Assembly: GCA_003559735.1 (NCBI GenBank)
Contig: PWKN01000132.1
Location: 1 to 41,315 of the forward strand
Length of the DNA stretch: 41,315 nt
DNA from: Bacteroidales bacterium
Lineage (GTDB): Bacteria; Bacteroidota; Bacteroidia; Bacteroidales; UBA7960
Direction of reading: 5' to 3'
Positions within the stretch are counted from its first letter, which is position 1; every line of letters starts with the position of its first letter. Shown in pieces: positions 19,255 through 27,689 of the stretch. A model generated the notes under the pieces. That model had not been told where the DNA came from. It made no database searches and saw only the letters and a program-made list of their open reading frames with translations. The translations under genes and the position numbers were made by a program.

Positions 19255-19257
19255 AAA

Positions 19258-19806
19258 ATGATTCAACGCGTCAGGCAGTTAATTTCAACAAAGAACATGA
19301 CATCTTCGGGTTTTGCTGATCGTGTCGGTGTACCCAGGTCAACCATTTCACACATTTTATCAGGGAGAAACAAACCCAGTCTTGAACTTGTACAAAAAAT
19401 TCTCGATGCTTTTCCTGATATACGCACAGAATGGCTTGTGCGTGGCAAAGGAAACATGTCTGACGAGGCAAGGGATCTGTTTTCTTTCACAGAAGCCACC
19501 GCTCCATCAAAAGAAGCTCCTACATCGGCAGACCCTGACACGATCAAATCCAGCGAACAGGCACCTGCTGTCCACGATACCGGGCCTGGAGAAGATGCAA
19601 ACGGCACCAGAGATGATGGGGTACCGGGAACCGCCGGCGGACAAGGAAAAGAAGGGTATGAAAGCGGTGAGGAGGTGTCTCCCCGCAAAGAAACTCCAGG
19701 TGATACGGGTCAGGAACAAAAGGTAATGATCAGGTTGATCTCGCTTTACAGCGACGGTACTTTTAGTGTATTCACGCCCTCCCGGTTAAAACCGTTCCAG
19801 TTGTGA
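19258..19806 (+). CDS. XRE-family helix-turn-helix protein
   Basis: SSGFADRVGVPRSTISHILSGRNKPSLELVQKILDAFPDI HTH; low-complexity linker; conserved-looking C-terminus VMIRLISLYSDGTFSVFTPSRLKPFQL. Confidence 0.85.
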   Translation: MIQRVRQLISTKNMTSSGFADRVGVPRSTISHILSGRNKPSLELVQKILDAFPDIRTEWLVRGKGNMSDEARDLFSFTEATAPSKEAPTSADPDTIKSSEQAPAVHDTGPGEDANGTRDDGVPGTAGGQGKEGYESGEEVSPRKETPGDTGQEQKVMIRLISLYSDGTFSVFTPSRLKPFQL

Positions 19807-20217
19807 AAAGAAAAACCCAGCCTCCCATATGGCATTTTCATCCGAATCTGAACCATGGACACCATTTAACTCCACACTTGTCCCAAACAATTTCCTCAAT
19901 GTCCCTTCTTCTGCTTTTCCCGGGTCTGTCGCACCGATGAGCTTCCGGTACTCCGCAACCGCATTTTCTTTTTCAAGCAAAATGATCACTGTTGGACCCA
20001 TTGTCATATACCGGAGCAGTTTTTCCCAGTAGTGTGTCCCCTGGTGCACTGCATAGAAGTCCTTCACCTGCTGCTCAGTAAGGTGGAGGTATTTCATTGC
20101 GGCTATCCTGAAACCTGCTTCAGTGATCTTTGTCAGCATGGGTCCTGTGTGCCCTGCCTCTACTGCTGATGGTTTTATTAAACCAAGCGTGATGGTACCC
20201 TTCATAATGTTTTTCAT
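19786..20217 (-). CDS. ndk: Nucleoside diphosphate kinase
   Basis: TLGLIKPSAVEAGHTGPML, NGVHGSDSDENAIWEAGFFF active-site His region. Start taken as MKNIMKG (20217). Confidence 0.93.
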   Translation of the reverse strand: MKNIMKGTITLGLIKPSAVEAGHTGPMLTKITEAGFRIAAMKYLHLTEQQVKDFYAVHQGTHYWEKLLRYMTMGPTVIILLEKENAVAEYRKLIGATDPGKAEEGTLRKLFGTSVELNGVHGSDSDENAIWEAGFFFSQLERF

Positions 20218-20398
20218 TTTGTTGTATTGCACCGGTCAGATGGAAATTGCCTGAAAGCTTTCATCCATGCCATTGTCAGGCATCATATGTGATGTCCGGA
20301 TCCTTCTCTTTGTTCCTGTTTGTTTTTTGGGTGTAACATGGAACGGCAATATTATGAATAATTTTCTTTTTTCCACAAATTACCGCCCATAATTTTTT

Positions 20399-20406
20399 TA
20401 CCTTTG
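20399..20406 (+). promoter_or_regulatory. Candidate -7 element upstream of the DHH phosphoesterase gene
   Basis: TACCTTTG (TAnnTTTG) in the ndk/DHH divergent spacer; implies a roughly 210-nt 5' leader. Confidence 0.35.
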
Positions 20407-20626
20407 TAGGCTTTATTAACCATATATCATTCATACCGTTTCGTTTCGCCGGAAACCGGGAAGGCATATAATAAAGACAATGGCAGTATTTTTCAGTGCA
20501 ACATGCGCAGCATGCGGTTCTGAGGTGCAATAGCAGCAGGATACCTGCAAGGTTGTTATCCGGACGTACAAACAATCGGTTCATGAAGAGCAGCGGTTAA
20601 AGAACAAACAAAAACCAGGGAGGGCT

Positions 20627-21631
20627 TTGGAAAAACAGCAGGTTGAAACATTAAAAAGGATCCTGGCAAACAAGCAACAGTGTATTGGAATTATTGTACA
20701 TACCAATCCGGATGGCGATGCCATTGGTTCTTCCCTCGGACTATACAGGTTTTTAAAGGTTTTTGACTATCCGGACGTACACGTGATCGCACCCAACGAT
20801 TATGCCTCTTTTCTGCACTGGATACCAGGGAACGACCAGGTTACCGTGGCCACAAAAAACGAGGACAAAGCTCAGCAAGTGATCGCCGGTGCCGGTATCC
20901 TTTTTTGCCTTGACTTTAATGGATTTGGTCGCACAGAACAACTGGCAAATGCTTTATCTGACAGCAAAGCAGTAAAAGTAATGATCGATCACCATCCACA
21001 ACCCGAAGATGGCTTTGATATAGTGTTTTCCGATACAAATGCCAGCAGTACGGCAGAATTGGTGTATGAGCTGATCACATCCATACATGATGAAGACGCC
21101 ATCGACACGCTTACAGCACAATGCATTTATGCCGGAATTGTAACCGATACAGGCTCTTTTAGTTACGGGTGCAATAATCCACGCACCTATGAGATCGTTG
21201 CGCGCCTGATTGAAAAGGGTGTGGATGGAGAGAAAATACACCGCCTGCTGTTCAGCAAATATACGGAGAGCCGCATGCGCCTGCTGGGTTATTGTCTGAG
21301 CGAGAGATTGGTGGTAATGCCCGAATTCCAGGCAGCGTACATTCATCTTACCAAAAAAGATCTGGCAACATACAATTATATAACAGGTGATACCGAAGGG
21401 GTGGTTAACTATGCGATGAATATAGAGGGAATCAGGCTGGCAGCGCTGTTTACCGAAGAAGATGACCATGTGAAGGTGTCGCTGCGCTCAACAGGGAATA
21501 TGGATGTAAACCTGCTTGCAAGACAGCATTTTAATGGAGGCGGACATAAAAATGCGGCGGGTGGGAAAAGTTTTCAGGACATGAACAATACCTTGCGTGC
21601 ATTTGTATCGTTGGTAAAGAAAGGTATATGA
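20627..21631 (+). CDS. DHH/DHHA1 family phosphoesterase (NrnA-like oligoribonuclease/pAp phosphatase)
   Basis: HTNPDGDAIGSSLGL, IDHHPQP, GIVTDTGSFSYG, GGGHKNAAGG. TTG start. Confidence 0.92.
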   Translation: MEKQQVETLKRILANKQQCIGIIVHTNPDGDAIGSSLGLYRFLKVFDYPDVHVIAPNDYASFLHWIPGNDQVTVATKNEDKAQQVIAGAGILFCLDFNGFGRTEQLANALSDSKAVKVMIDHHPQPEDGFDIVFSDTNASSTAELVYELITSIHDEDAIDTLTAQCIYAGIVTDTGSFSYGCNNPRTYEIVARLIEKGVDGEKIHRLLFSKYTESRMRLLGYCLSERLVVMPEFQAAYIHLTKKDLATYNYITGDTEGVVNYAMNIEGIRLAALFTEEDDHVKVSLRSTGNMDVNLLARQHFNGGGHKNAAGGKSFQDMNNTLRAFVSLVKKGI

Positions 21632-21635
21632 AGCA

Positions 21636-22175
21636 ATGAAAACAATTGGACGATTTTCCTGCAAGCCTTTCTGCTTATTGATCGTAATCATAATGGCAGG
21701 GGCATGCCAAAATGAACCTGGAGAGCGAGTGCTGCCCGACGCCCGTGAATTGCAGGAGGCGTTTGCTGAGAGCAACAAACACTTGCTGGCGATGGAAGAA
21801 ACCGCCATCGATGATTTTATAGCAAGGTATGGCTGGGAAACGGAAGCGACCGGATCGGGACTGCGCTACATGATCACGCAGGAAGGGGAAGGTGAAAAAC
21901 CCATAGCGGGACAGCAGGTGGTCATTGATTATACCATATACCTGATCACCGGTGATCCGGTGTATTCATCAGGAGAAGAAGGTAAGCTGGAGTTTACAGT
22001 TGGACGTGGAGGTGTAGAAAGGGGACTGGAAGAGGGGATCCTTATGATGCGCAAAGGGACAGAAGCCACATTCATAATGCCCCACCACCTTGCACATGGT
22101 GTTCCCGGCGATGGCAAAAGAATACCGAGAAGAGCAACCATTATATATAAAGTACATTTATTGGATATCTATTGA
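21636..22175 (+). CDS. FKBP-type peptidyl-prolyl isomerase lipoprotein, single FKBP domain (GldI-like)
   Basis: Lipobox IIMAGAC; GSGLRYMITQEGEGEKPIAGQQVVIDYTIYL ... RGLEEGILMMRKGTEATFIMPHHLAHG. Confidence 0.85.
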   Translation: MKTIGRFSCKPFCLLIVIIMAGACQNEPGERVLPDARELQEAFAESNKHLLAMEETAIDDFIARYGWETEATGSGLRYMITQEGEGEKPIAGQQVVIDYTIYLITGDPVYSSGEEGKLEFTVGRGGVERGLEEGILMMRKGTEATFIMPHHLAHGVPGDGKRIPRRATIIYKVHLLDIY

Positions 22176-22197
22176 AACAAACACAAAACATTGTATT

Positions 22198-23091
22198 ATG
22201 AAACATCTCAGCAGAATGATCGTGGTAATGATCGCCATCATGGTTTATGGATGTGGTCTTACCAACGACATCGATTTTAAGGAAACAGACGACGGACTAC
22301 AGTATGCGTTCCATGTTCAGACCGGTAAGGAAAAACCTGAACTGGGCGATATCTTGAGCATGGAAATGATATACCATGTAAATGACAGCGTCATGTTCAA
22401 CTCCCATGAACAAGGCATGCCCATGTATTTAAAGTTGATGGAGCCAATGTATCCGGGCGACATTTACGACGGACTGGCCATGATGTCACTGGGTGACAGT
22501 GCCAGTTTTCGCCTTGATGCGGAAAAGTTCTTTATGCTTACTGCCGCTATGCCCGAGATACCAGCATTTATTCAACCGGGGGATCCGATAACTTTTCATA
22601 TCTCATTGCTGAAGATCATGGATGACGATGCTTTTGCCGAAGAGCAGCAGCGCATCATGCAGCAACAGATGGAAGAAGATATGCTCAGGGCTGAACAGGA
22701 AGAAGGTCTGATGCTTGATTACCTTGAAGAAGAAGGAATAACCGTTGAACCCACACCAAGCGGATTATATTACATAGAAAAAGAAAAGGGTGACGGTACG
22801 GCAGCAGAATCAGGAAAAATGGTAAAAGTACATTATGAGGGCCGGTTGCTGGACGGAACGGTCTTTGATTCGTCCTATGAAAGGGGTGAACCGATAGAGT
22901 TCATAGTAGGCCATGGCCAAGTGATCCCGGGATGGGATGAAGGCATTGGAATGATGAACGTGGGTGGAAAAGCCAGGCTTGTGATCCCATCTTACCTCGG
23001 CTATGGCGAAAGAGGTGCCGGAGCTATGATCCCGGCATTCAGCACGCTTGTATTTGATGTGGAACTTGTAGACGTGTCATCAGCCAATTAG
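22198..23091 (+). CDS. FKBP-type peptidyl-prolyl isomerase lipoprotein, degenerate plus canonical FKBP domains
   Basis: Start taken as MKHLSRMIVVMIAIMVYGC (22198). C-terminal VKVHYEGRLLDGTVFDSSYERGEPIEFIVGHGQVIPGWDEGI is canonical FKBP. Stop TAG coincides with the mini-element terminus. Confidence 0.88.
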   Translation: MKHLSRMIVVMIAIMVYGCGLTNDIDFKETDDGLQYAFHVQTGKEKPELGDILSMEMIYHVNDSVMFNSHEQGMPMYLKLMEPMYPGDIYDGLAMMSLGDSASFRLDAEKFFMLTAAMPEIPAFIQPGDPITFHISLLKIMDDDAFAEEQQRIMQQQMEEDMLRAEQEEGLMLDYLEEEGITVEPTPSGLYYIEKEKGDGTAAESGKMVKVHYEGRLLDGTVFDSSYERGEPIEFIVGHGQVIPGWDEGIGMMNVGGKARLVIPSYLGYGERGAGAMIPAFSTLVFDVELVDVSSAN

Positions 23092-23188
23092 TGTCTGTCC
23101 GTAAAGTCAAGTGTCTGATCCATAATGCCCGGGTTCAACCTTTTGCGGGGTTTATAACGCAGAAACCGTATAGCAGAGACAGATACTA
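23089..23188 (+). repeat. 100-bp TIR mini-element (MITE-like), medium copy
   Basis: TAGTGTCTGTCC...GAGACAGATACTA ends; shares left-end and right-end internal sequence with the copy at 34591-34737. Confidence 0.7.
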
Positions 23189-23229
23189 ATCAGACGAGAA
23201 GGATCTTGGTAATTTAAACACCACAATTT

Positions 23230-24447
23230 ATGAGGCCGTTGATTTGTTTGTATTTCATACTACGGAAAGGCAAAAGGCGGCTGATAACGCCTGGTTTGCT
23301 TTTTATGTTCGCCCTTTCCGCCTGCAGCATTCTCAGAATGCCTGAAGCAGAGCCAGCCAGGATCACGACCGGCAGTGGCCTGACATACGTGATCCTGCAC
23401 CAGGGTGATGGCAGAAAACCTGTAAAGGGAGATAAGGTTAGCGTACATTATACCGGTATGTTGTCAGACAGCACTTTGTTTGATTCTTCCCTTGAAAGGG
23501 GAGAACCTGCTGAGTTTCGCCTGGGTAATGGTCAGGTGATACCCGGACTGGAGGAAGGGGTTGCCCTTATGAATGAGGGTACAAAAGCCCGTTTTGTCAT
23601 CCCCCCGGATCTTGCCTATGGTGAAAAGGGGTTCGGCCCTGTGCCGGGAAATGAAACGCTGTATTTTGAGGTGCAGCTGTTAAAGGTTGCCAAAACAGCA
23701 ATGGAGCACGATACCGGAGATTTGCAGGTACAAGAGGTGCACGGCGGACTGAAATATGCGTTGCTTGACAAGGGAAAGGGAAAACCACTCTCGGAAGGAA
23801 TGTATGTCAGTCTGAATTATACCGGATATATTGATGACAAAGAGCCCCGGGTATTTGACAGTTCATATGAGCGGGATACGCCATTGTCTTTTGTCATTGG
23901 AAGGGGAACAGTTATCCCAGGCTGGGAAGCTGTGTTGCCATTGCTCAGGGTAGGTGACATCGCAAAAGTGTGGATCCCCTGGGAAATGGCTTATGGCGAA
24001 TCCGGCCGGGGACCCATTCCACCAAGGACAAACCTTGTTTTTAACCTGGAGGTTCTTGATGCGGATATTCCCGAAGCCCCTGAAAAATTTAGTGTCGACG
24101 GACTGGATACCTTGAAAACGGAATCCGGACTTCGGTATATTATTATTCGGGAAGGGACGGGAGACCTGCCCGTATTGGGAAATGTGCTGGAAATCCATTA
24201 TTCCGGATACCTGTCTGACGGGACATTGTTTGATTCCTCAGTTGAACGGGGAGAACCGCTCCGGTTCGTGCAGGGGAGAGGGCAGGTGATCGAAGGATTG
24301 GACGAAGCGTTCTATCTGCTTCCGGGGGGAACAAAAGCCAGATTGATCATCCCCCCGCAACTTGCATTTGGCGAAGAGGGGAATGGACCTGTACCCCCTG
24401 GTGAAACCCTTATCTTTGATGTGGAATTGCTCGATATCAAAAGGTAG
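23230..24447 (+). CDS. Triple-FKBP-domain peptidyl-prolyl isomerase, probable lipoprotein
   Basis: Three successive FKBP units: VHYTGMLSDSTLFDSSLERGEP, LNYTGYIDDKEPRVFDSSYERDTP, IHYSGYLSDGTLFDSSVERGEP. Lipobox FALSAC. Confidence 0.92.
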   Translation: MRPLICLYFILRKGKRRLITPGLLFMFALSACSILRMPEAEPARITTGSGLTYVILHQGDGRKPVKGDKVSVHYTGMLSDSTLFDSSLERGEPAEFRLGNGQVIPGLEEGVALMNEGTKARFVIPPDLAYGEKGFGPVPGNETLYFEVQLLKVAKTAMEHDTGDLQVQEVHGGLKYALLDKGKGKPLSEGMYVSLNYTGYIDDKEPRVFDSSYERDTPLSFVIGRGTVIPGWEAVLPLLRVGDIAKVWIPWEMAYGESGRGPIPPRTNLVFNLEVLDADIPEAPEKFSVDGLDTLKTESGLRYIIIREGTGDLPVLGNVLEIHYSGYLSDGTLFDSSVERGEPLRFVQGRGQVIEGLDEAFYLLPGGTKARLIIPPQLAFGEEGNGPVPPGETLIFDVELLDIKR

Positions 24448-24513
24448 GCATGTATACAGATATATATATTTCTATTTTCGAATAAACCAATACACAAATT
24501 ATTAGAAAAAAAT

Positions 24514-25347
24514 ATGTATTTATTACAAATCAGCTGGGACGCCAGTCCCGAAATATTCCGCATTGGCAGTCTCGCAATACGATGGTATGGATTGTTCTGG
24601 GCCCTGTCTTTTTATATTGGCTATGAGATCATCATCCGCATTTTCAAAAAAGAAAACATCCCGTTAAAGCAGGCTGAAAGTCTGCTGATCTACATGGCAA
24701 TAGGCAGCATTGTCGGCGCAAGGCTCGGACATTGTTTTTTCTATGATTTTGAGTACTATTCGAAGAACCTGGTTGAGGTGTTGTACATATGGCAGGGCGG
24801 ACTGGCAAGTCATGGGGGTGCCATCGGCATTTTGATCATGTTGTATTATTACCAGAAAAAGGTCAGTAATAAAAGCTTTGCCTGGCTGCTCGACAGACTG
24901 GTAATTCCGGTTGCCCTTGCTGCTTTCTTTATCCGCATGGGAAACCTTATGAACTCAGAAATATATGGTATTGAAACAAGCCTTCCATGGGGTTTCATTT
25001 TTGAAAACCGTGGAGAAGTGGTACCCAAGCACCCGACACAGATATACGAGGGTCTGGCTTACCTGGTGCTGTTTCTAACCCTGGGGATAATGTATATCAG
25101 AAAGCGTGCATCGCTTCCAGAGGGATTTATGACTGGCTATTTTGCCCTGTTTATGTTCATTGCCCGGTTTTTGGTAGAGTTTATCAAAGAGCCGCAGTCG
25201 GCATTCGAGGAGGATATGTTGCTCAATATGGGACAAATACTTAGTATTCCGGCGATCATTGCCGGTATTGGTTTTATGGTATACGCCCTGAAAAAGAAGC
25301 AGCGTCAGGGCAATGATGGAAGCAAGAATGTCCCGGACCGGCAATAA
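24514..25347 (+). CDS. lgt: Prolipoprotein diacylglyceryl transferase
   Basis: IRWYGLFWALSFYIGY, WQGGLASHGGAIG, RMGNLMNSEIYG, HPTQIYEGLAYL. Confidence 0.95.
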   Translation: MYLLQISWDASPEIFRIGSLAIRWYGLFWALSFYIGYEIIIRIFKKENIPLKQAESLLIYMAIGSIVGARLGHCFFYDFEYYSKNLVEVLYIWQGGLASHGGAIGILIMLYYYQKKVSNKSFAWLLDRLVIPVALAAFFIRMGNLMNSEIYGIETSLPWGFIFENRGEVVPKHPTQIYEGLAYLVLFLTLGIMYIRKRASLPEGFMTGYFALFMFIARFLVEFIKEPQSAFEEDMLLNMGQILSIPAIIAGIGFMVYALKKKQRQGNDGSKNVPDRQ

Positions 25348-25374
25348 TGATGTGCCCGTTATGACTAAACTGGA

Positions 25375-26121
25375 TTATACGTTTCCGGAAGGTACAGGTT
25401 GACGCAGCAGCAAAAATATAGCCGGACGTTTATGAAGTCCGGGCAGTCCGCTTTGACGCCAATTTCCGATCGTTCTGGTTTTTATGTATTCATTTTCAGT
25501 GGTCAGGTCTGCCGCAATACACAGGAGCGTATCCGTCCTGCATTGGCTGACCAGGTCTTCTGCCATTGAATGATTTCTGTATGGGGTCTCCATAAATATT
25601 TGTGTGGCGCCCGACTGCTGGCTGCGGGATTCTAATTCCCTGATCTTTTTTCTTCTTGCATCTTGGCGCACAGGCAGGTAGCCATGAAAACAAAACTCCT
25701 GCCCATTCAGTCCGGAACCCATCAATGCAAGCAAAATGGAATTTGGTCCCACCAGTGGTTTAACATGGATGCTGAGTTCGTGGGCCCGCTGAACAATATG
25801 TTGTCCGGGATCAGCCACACAAGGAGTTCCTGCTTCAGACAACATGCCGATCGATATTCCATCCCTTGCCGGACCAAGGAAATGATCACAATCAGTTGCA
25901 GATGCATGCTTGTCTATCTCATAAAAGGTGACCGTGCTAAAATCCTTGCTGTACCCGGTCCGCTTAAGAAACCGCCTGGCTGTCCGCAAATGTTCAACAA
26001 TAAATACATCAAGCGTGTTGATCAGGCTAAAATGACCTGGCGGCCAGCTACTGGAAAGATCATCATCTCCGATGGAAGACGGGATCAGGTAGAGGGTGGC
26101 TGATGAATGTGGTTTGTTCAT
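25375..26121 (-). CDS. SAM-dependent methyltransferase, tetrapyrrole-methylase fold (RsmI-like)
   Basis: ISIGMLSEAGTPCVADPG, GPNSILLALMGSGLNGQEFCFHGYLP, METPYRN. Start at 26121 gives an ATGA overlap with the upstream gene. Confidence 0.85.
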   Translation of the reverse strand: MNKPHSSATLYLIPSSIGDDDLSSSWPPGHFSLINTLDVFIVEHLRTARRFLKRTGYSKDFSTVTFYEIDKHASATDCDHFLGPARDGISIGMLSEAGTPCVADPGQHIVQRAHELSIHVKPLVGPNSILLALMGSGLNGQEFCFHGYLPVRQDARRKKIRELESRSQQSGATQIFMETPYRNHSMAEDLVSQCRTDTLLCIAADLTTENEYIKTRTIGNWRQSGLPGLHKRPAIFLLLRQPVPSGNV

Positions 26122-27116
26122 GACCGGGAGATTGACTGGTTGTTCAACTGTTGTCCCATCCACGGCAATTGAAAAAGGTTGGCGTTTCCACCTGACAGGA
26201 TCACACCCACGCGTTTCCCGGCAAAATAACGGGGATGGTCCAATATCGCAGCAAGGGGAACCGCACCGCTGGGTTCTGTTACAATTTTCATTCGTTCCCA
26301 AAGCAGAAGCATAGCACGGACAATGCTTTCCTCACTGGTAGTCAATATATTGGCTGCACCATCCCTGATGATTGGGAATGTCAGACTGCCCAGTGATGTA
26401 CGCAGTCCGTCTGCCACCGTTTGGGGATTGCTGACCGGGATCAGCCGTTTATGCCTGAAGGACTGCCAGGCATCGTTTGCTTTTTCCGGTTCGGCACCAT
26501 AGACTTTGGTAGCTGGTGAAAAGAACCTGCTGCCCAGGATCGTACCGCTGAGCAATCCCCCACCACCTACGGGTGCTACGAGACAGTCGGCATGTGTGAT
26601 CGTCTCAAAAAATTCAGCCGCCACGGTTGCCTGTCCCGCAATGATCCGGTAATCATTGTATGGGTGGATCTCCACAGCGCCATGTTCATCCAGAACCTCC
26701 TGCAGTGTTGCTTCCCTGGCTGACAGGGCAGGATAGCAGAACCGTATGTCTCCCCCGTATTCCTTAACCGCCTCCACTTTGTTTTTGGGGGCATTTTCGG
26801 GCATCACAACGTACGCCTTAATGCCTCTTAAACCGGCAGCGATCGACAATGCCTGGGCATGGTTGCCCGATGAATGGGTTGCCACGCCCTTCCCGGCAAG
26901 TGACCCTGGAAGGGTTAACACTGCGTGCAATGCACCGCGAACCTTAAAAGCACCACCCTTTTGAAAGTTTTCACATTTAAAAAACAACCGGCTGCCAGTA
27001 AGTGCATCAAGTGCTTTGCAGGTCAGCACAGGGGTGTGATGGACATAAGGGGCAATACACCTCCTGGCATCCAGCACTTTTTCCCTGTTTGGAACATCAC
27101 GTGCATTCACGGTCAA
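26118..27116 (-). CDS. PLP-dependent threonine/serine dehydratase (serine racemase-like)
   Basis: HHTPVLTCKALDALTG, KCENFQKGGAFKVRGA, HSSGNHAQALS, PVGGGGLLSG. Confidence 0.9.
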   Translation of the reverse strand: MTVNARDVPNREKVLDARRCIAPYVHHTPVLTCKALDALTGSRLFFKCENFQKGGAFKVRGALHAVLTLPGSLAGKGVATHSSGNHAQALSIAAGLRGIKAYVVMPENAPKNKVEAVKEYGGDIRFCYPALSAREATLQEVLDEHGAVEIHPYNDYRIIAGQATVAAEFFETITHADCLVAPVGGGGLLSGTILGSRFFSPATKVYGAEPEKANDAWQSFRHKRLIPVSNPQTVADGLRTSLGSLTFPIIRDGAANILTTSEESIVRAMLLLWERMKIVTEPSGAVPLAAILDHPRYFAGKRVGVILSGGNANLFQLPWMGQQLNNQSISRS

Positions 27117-27119
27117 TAG

Positions 27120-27587
27120 TTACTGCTTTTCTGCAAGAATGGTCTCCACCACCTTCTTGCAACTGTTGTCCAACATTTGAAACACTTTTTCAAAACCATC
27201 ATTGCCTCCATAGTAGGGGTCGGGGACAGACAGGTCTTTGCCGGGATAAACCGTATTCAGTATCATTTCAACCTTGGCAGCGTCCTCCCTGGTATCAGCC
27301 AGGGAAACCACATCATCATAATTACTTTTATCCATGACATAGATCCTGTCAAACAGGGCAAAGTCTTCCCGCTCAAACTGCCGGGCCCGCTGGTTCGAAA
27401 TATCGATCCCATGTTTGCGCGCCACCTCCTGTGACCGGCGATCCGGACGTTCTCCAGCGTGATAGGCGGCAGTGCCGGCTGAATCAACATAAATATCGAG
27501 CCCTTCTCTTTTGGCTGTTTCCTTTAAAACGCCTTCTGCCAGGGGTGACCGGCAGATATTCCCCAAACATACCATTAAAACCTTCAT
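27120..27587 (-). CDS. Low-molecular-weight protein-tyrosine phosphatase
   Basis: MKVLMVCLGNICRSPLAEG (CX5R loop), DPYYGG. Start taken as 27587. Confidence 0.92.
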   Translation of the reverse strand: MKVLMVCLGNICRSPLAEGVLKETAKREGLDIYVDSAGTAAYHAGERPDRRSQEVARKHGIDISNQRARQFEREDFALFDRIYVMDKSNYDDVVSLADTREDAAKVEMILNTVYPGKDLSVPDPYYGGNDGFEKVFQMLDNSCKKVVETILAEKQ

Positions 27588-27611
27588 CGAAATATATTTT
27601 TCCAAAAATAA

Positions 27612-27639
27612 ATAAAAAACCCGGAAGTGGATTTCCGGG
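27612..27639 (-). terminator. Intrinsic terminator between dnaA and the LMW-PTP gene
   Basis: Minus strand CCCGGAA-ATCCAC-TTCCGGG-TTTTTTA: perfect 7-bp GC-rich stem and T-run. Confidence 0.8.
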
Positions 27640-27689
27640 AACTATAGCTTAGCGGGACAATGAAACGGGGTCCGCCGGCATATATCTGT

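Noticed and set aside
20480-20533. Small ORF MAVFFSATCAACGSEVQ in the leader of the DHH gene as another attenuator
   Set aside because: Only two Cys codons, no terminator or alternative pairing found downstream, and no link to a Cys pathway.
20276-20584. 102-aa minus-strand ORF between ndk and the DHH gene
   Set aside because: No signal of a real protein; covers the likely promoter (TACCTTTG at 20399) of the DHH gene.
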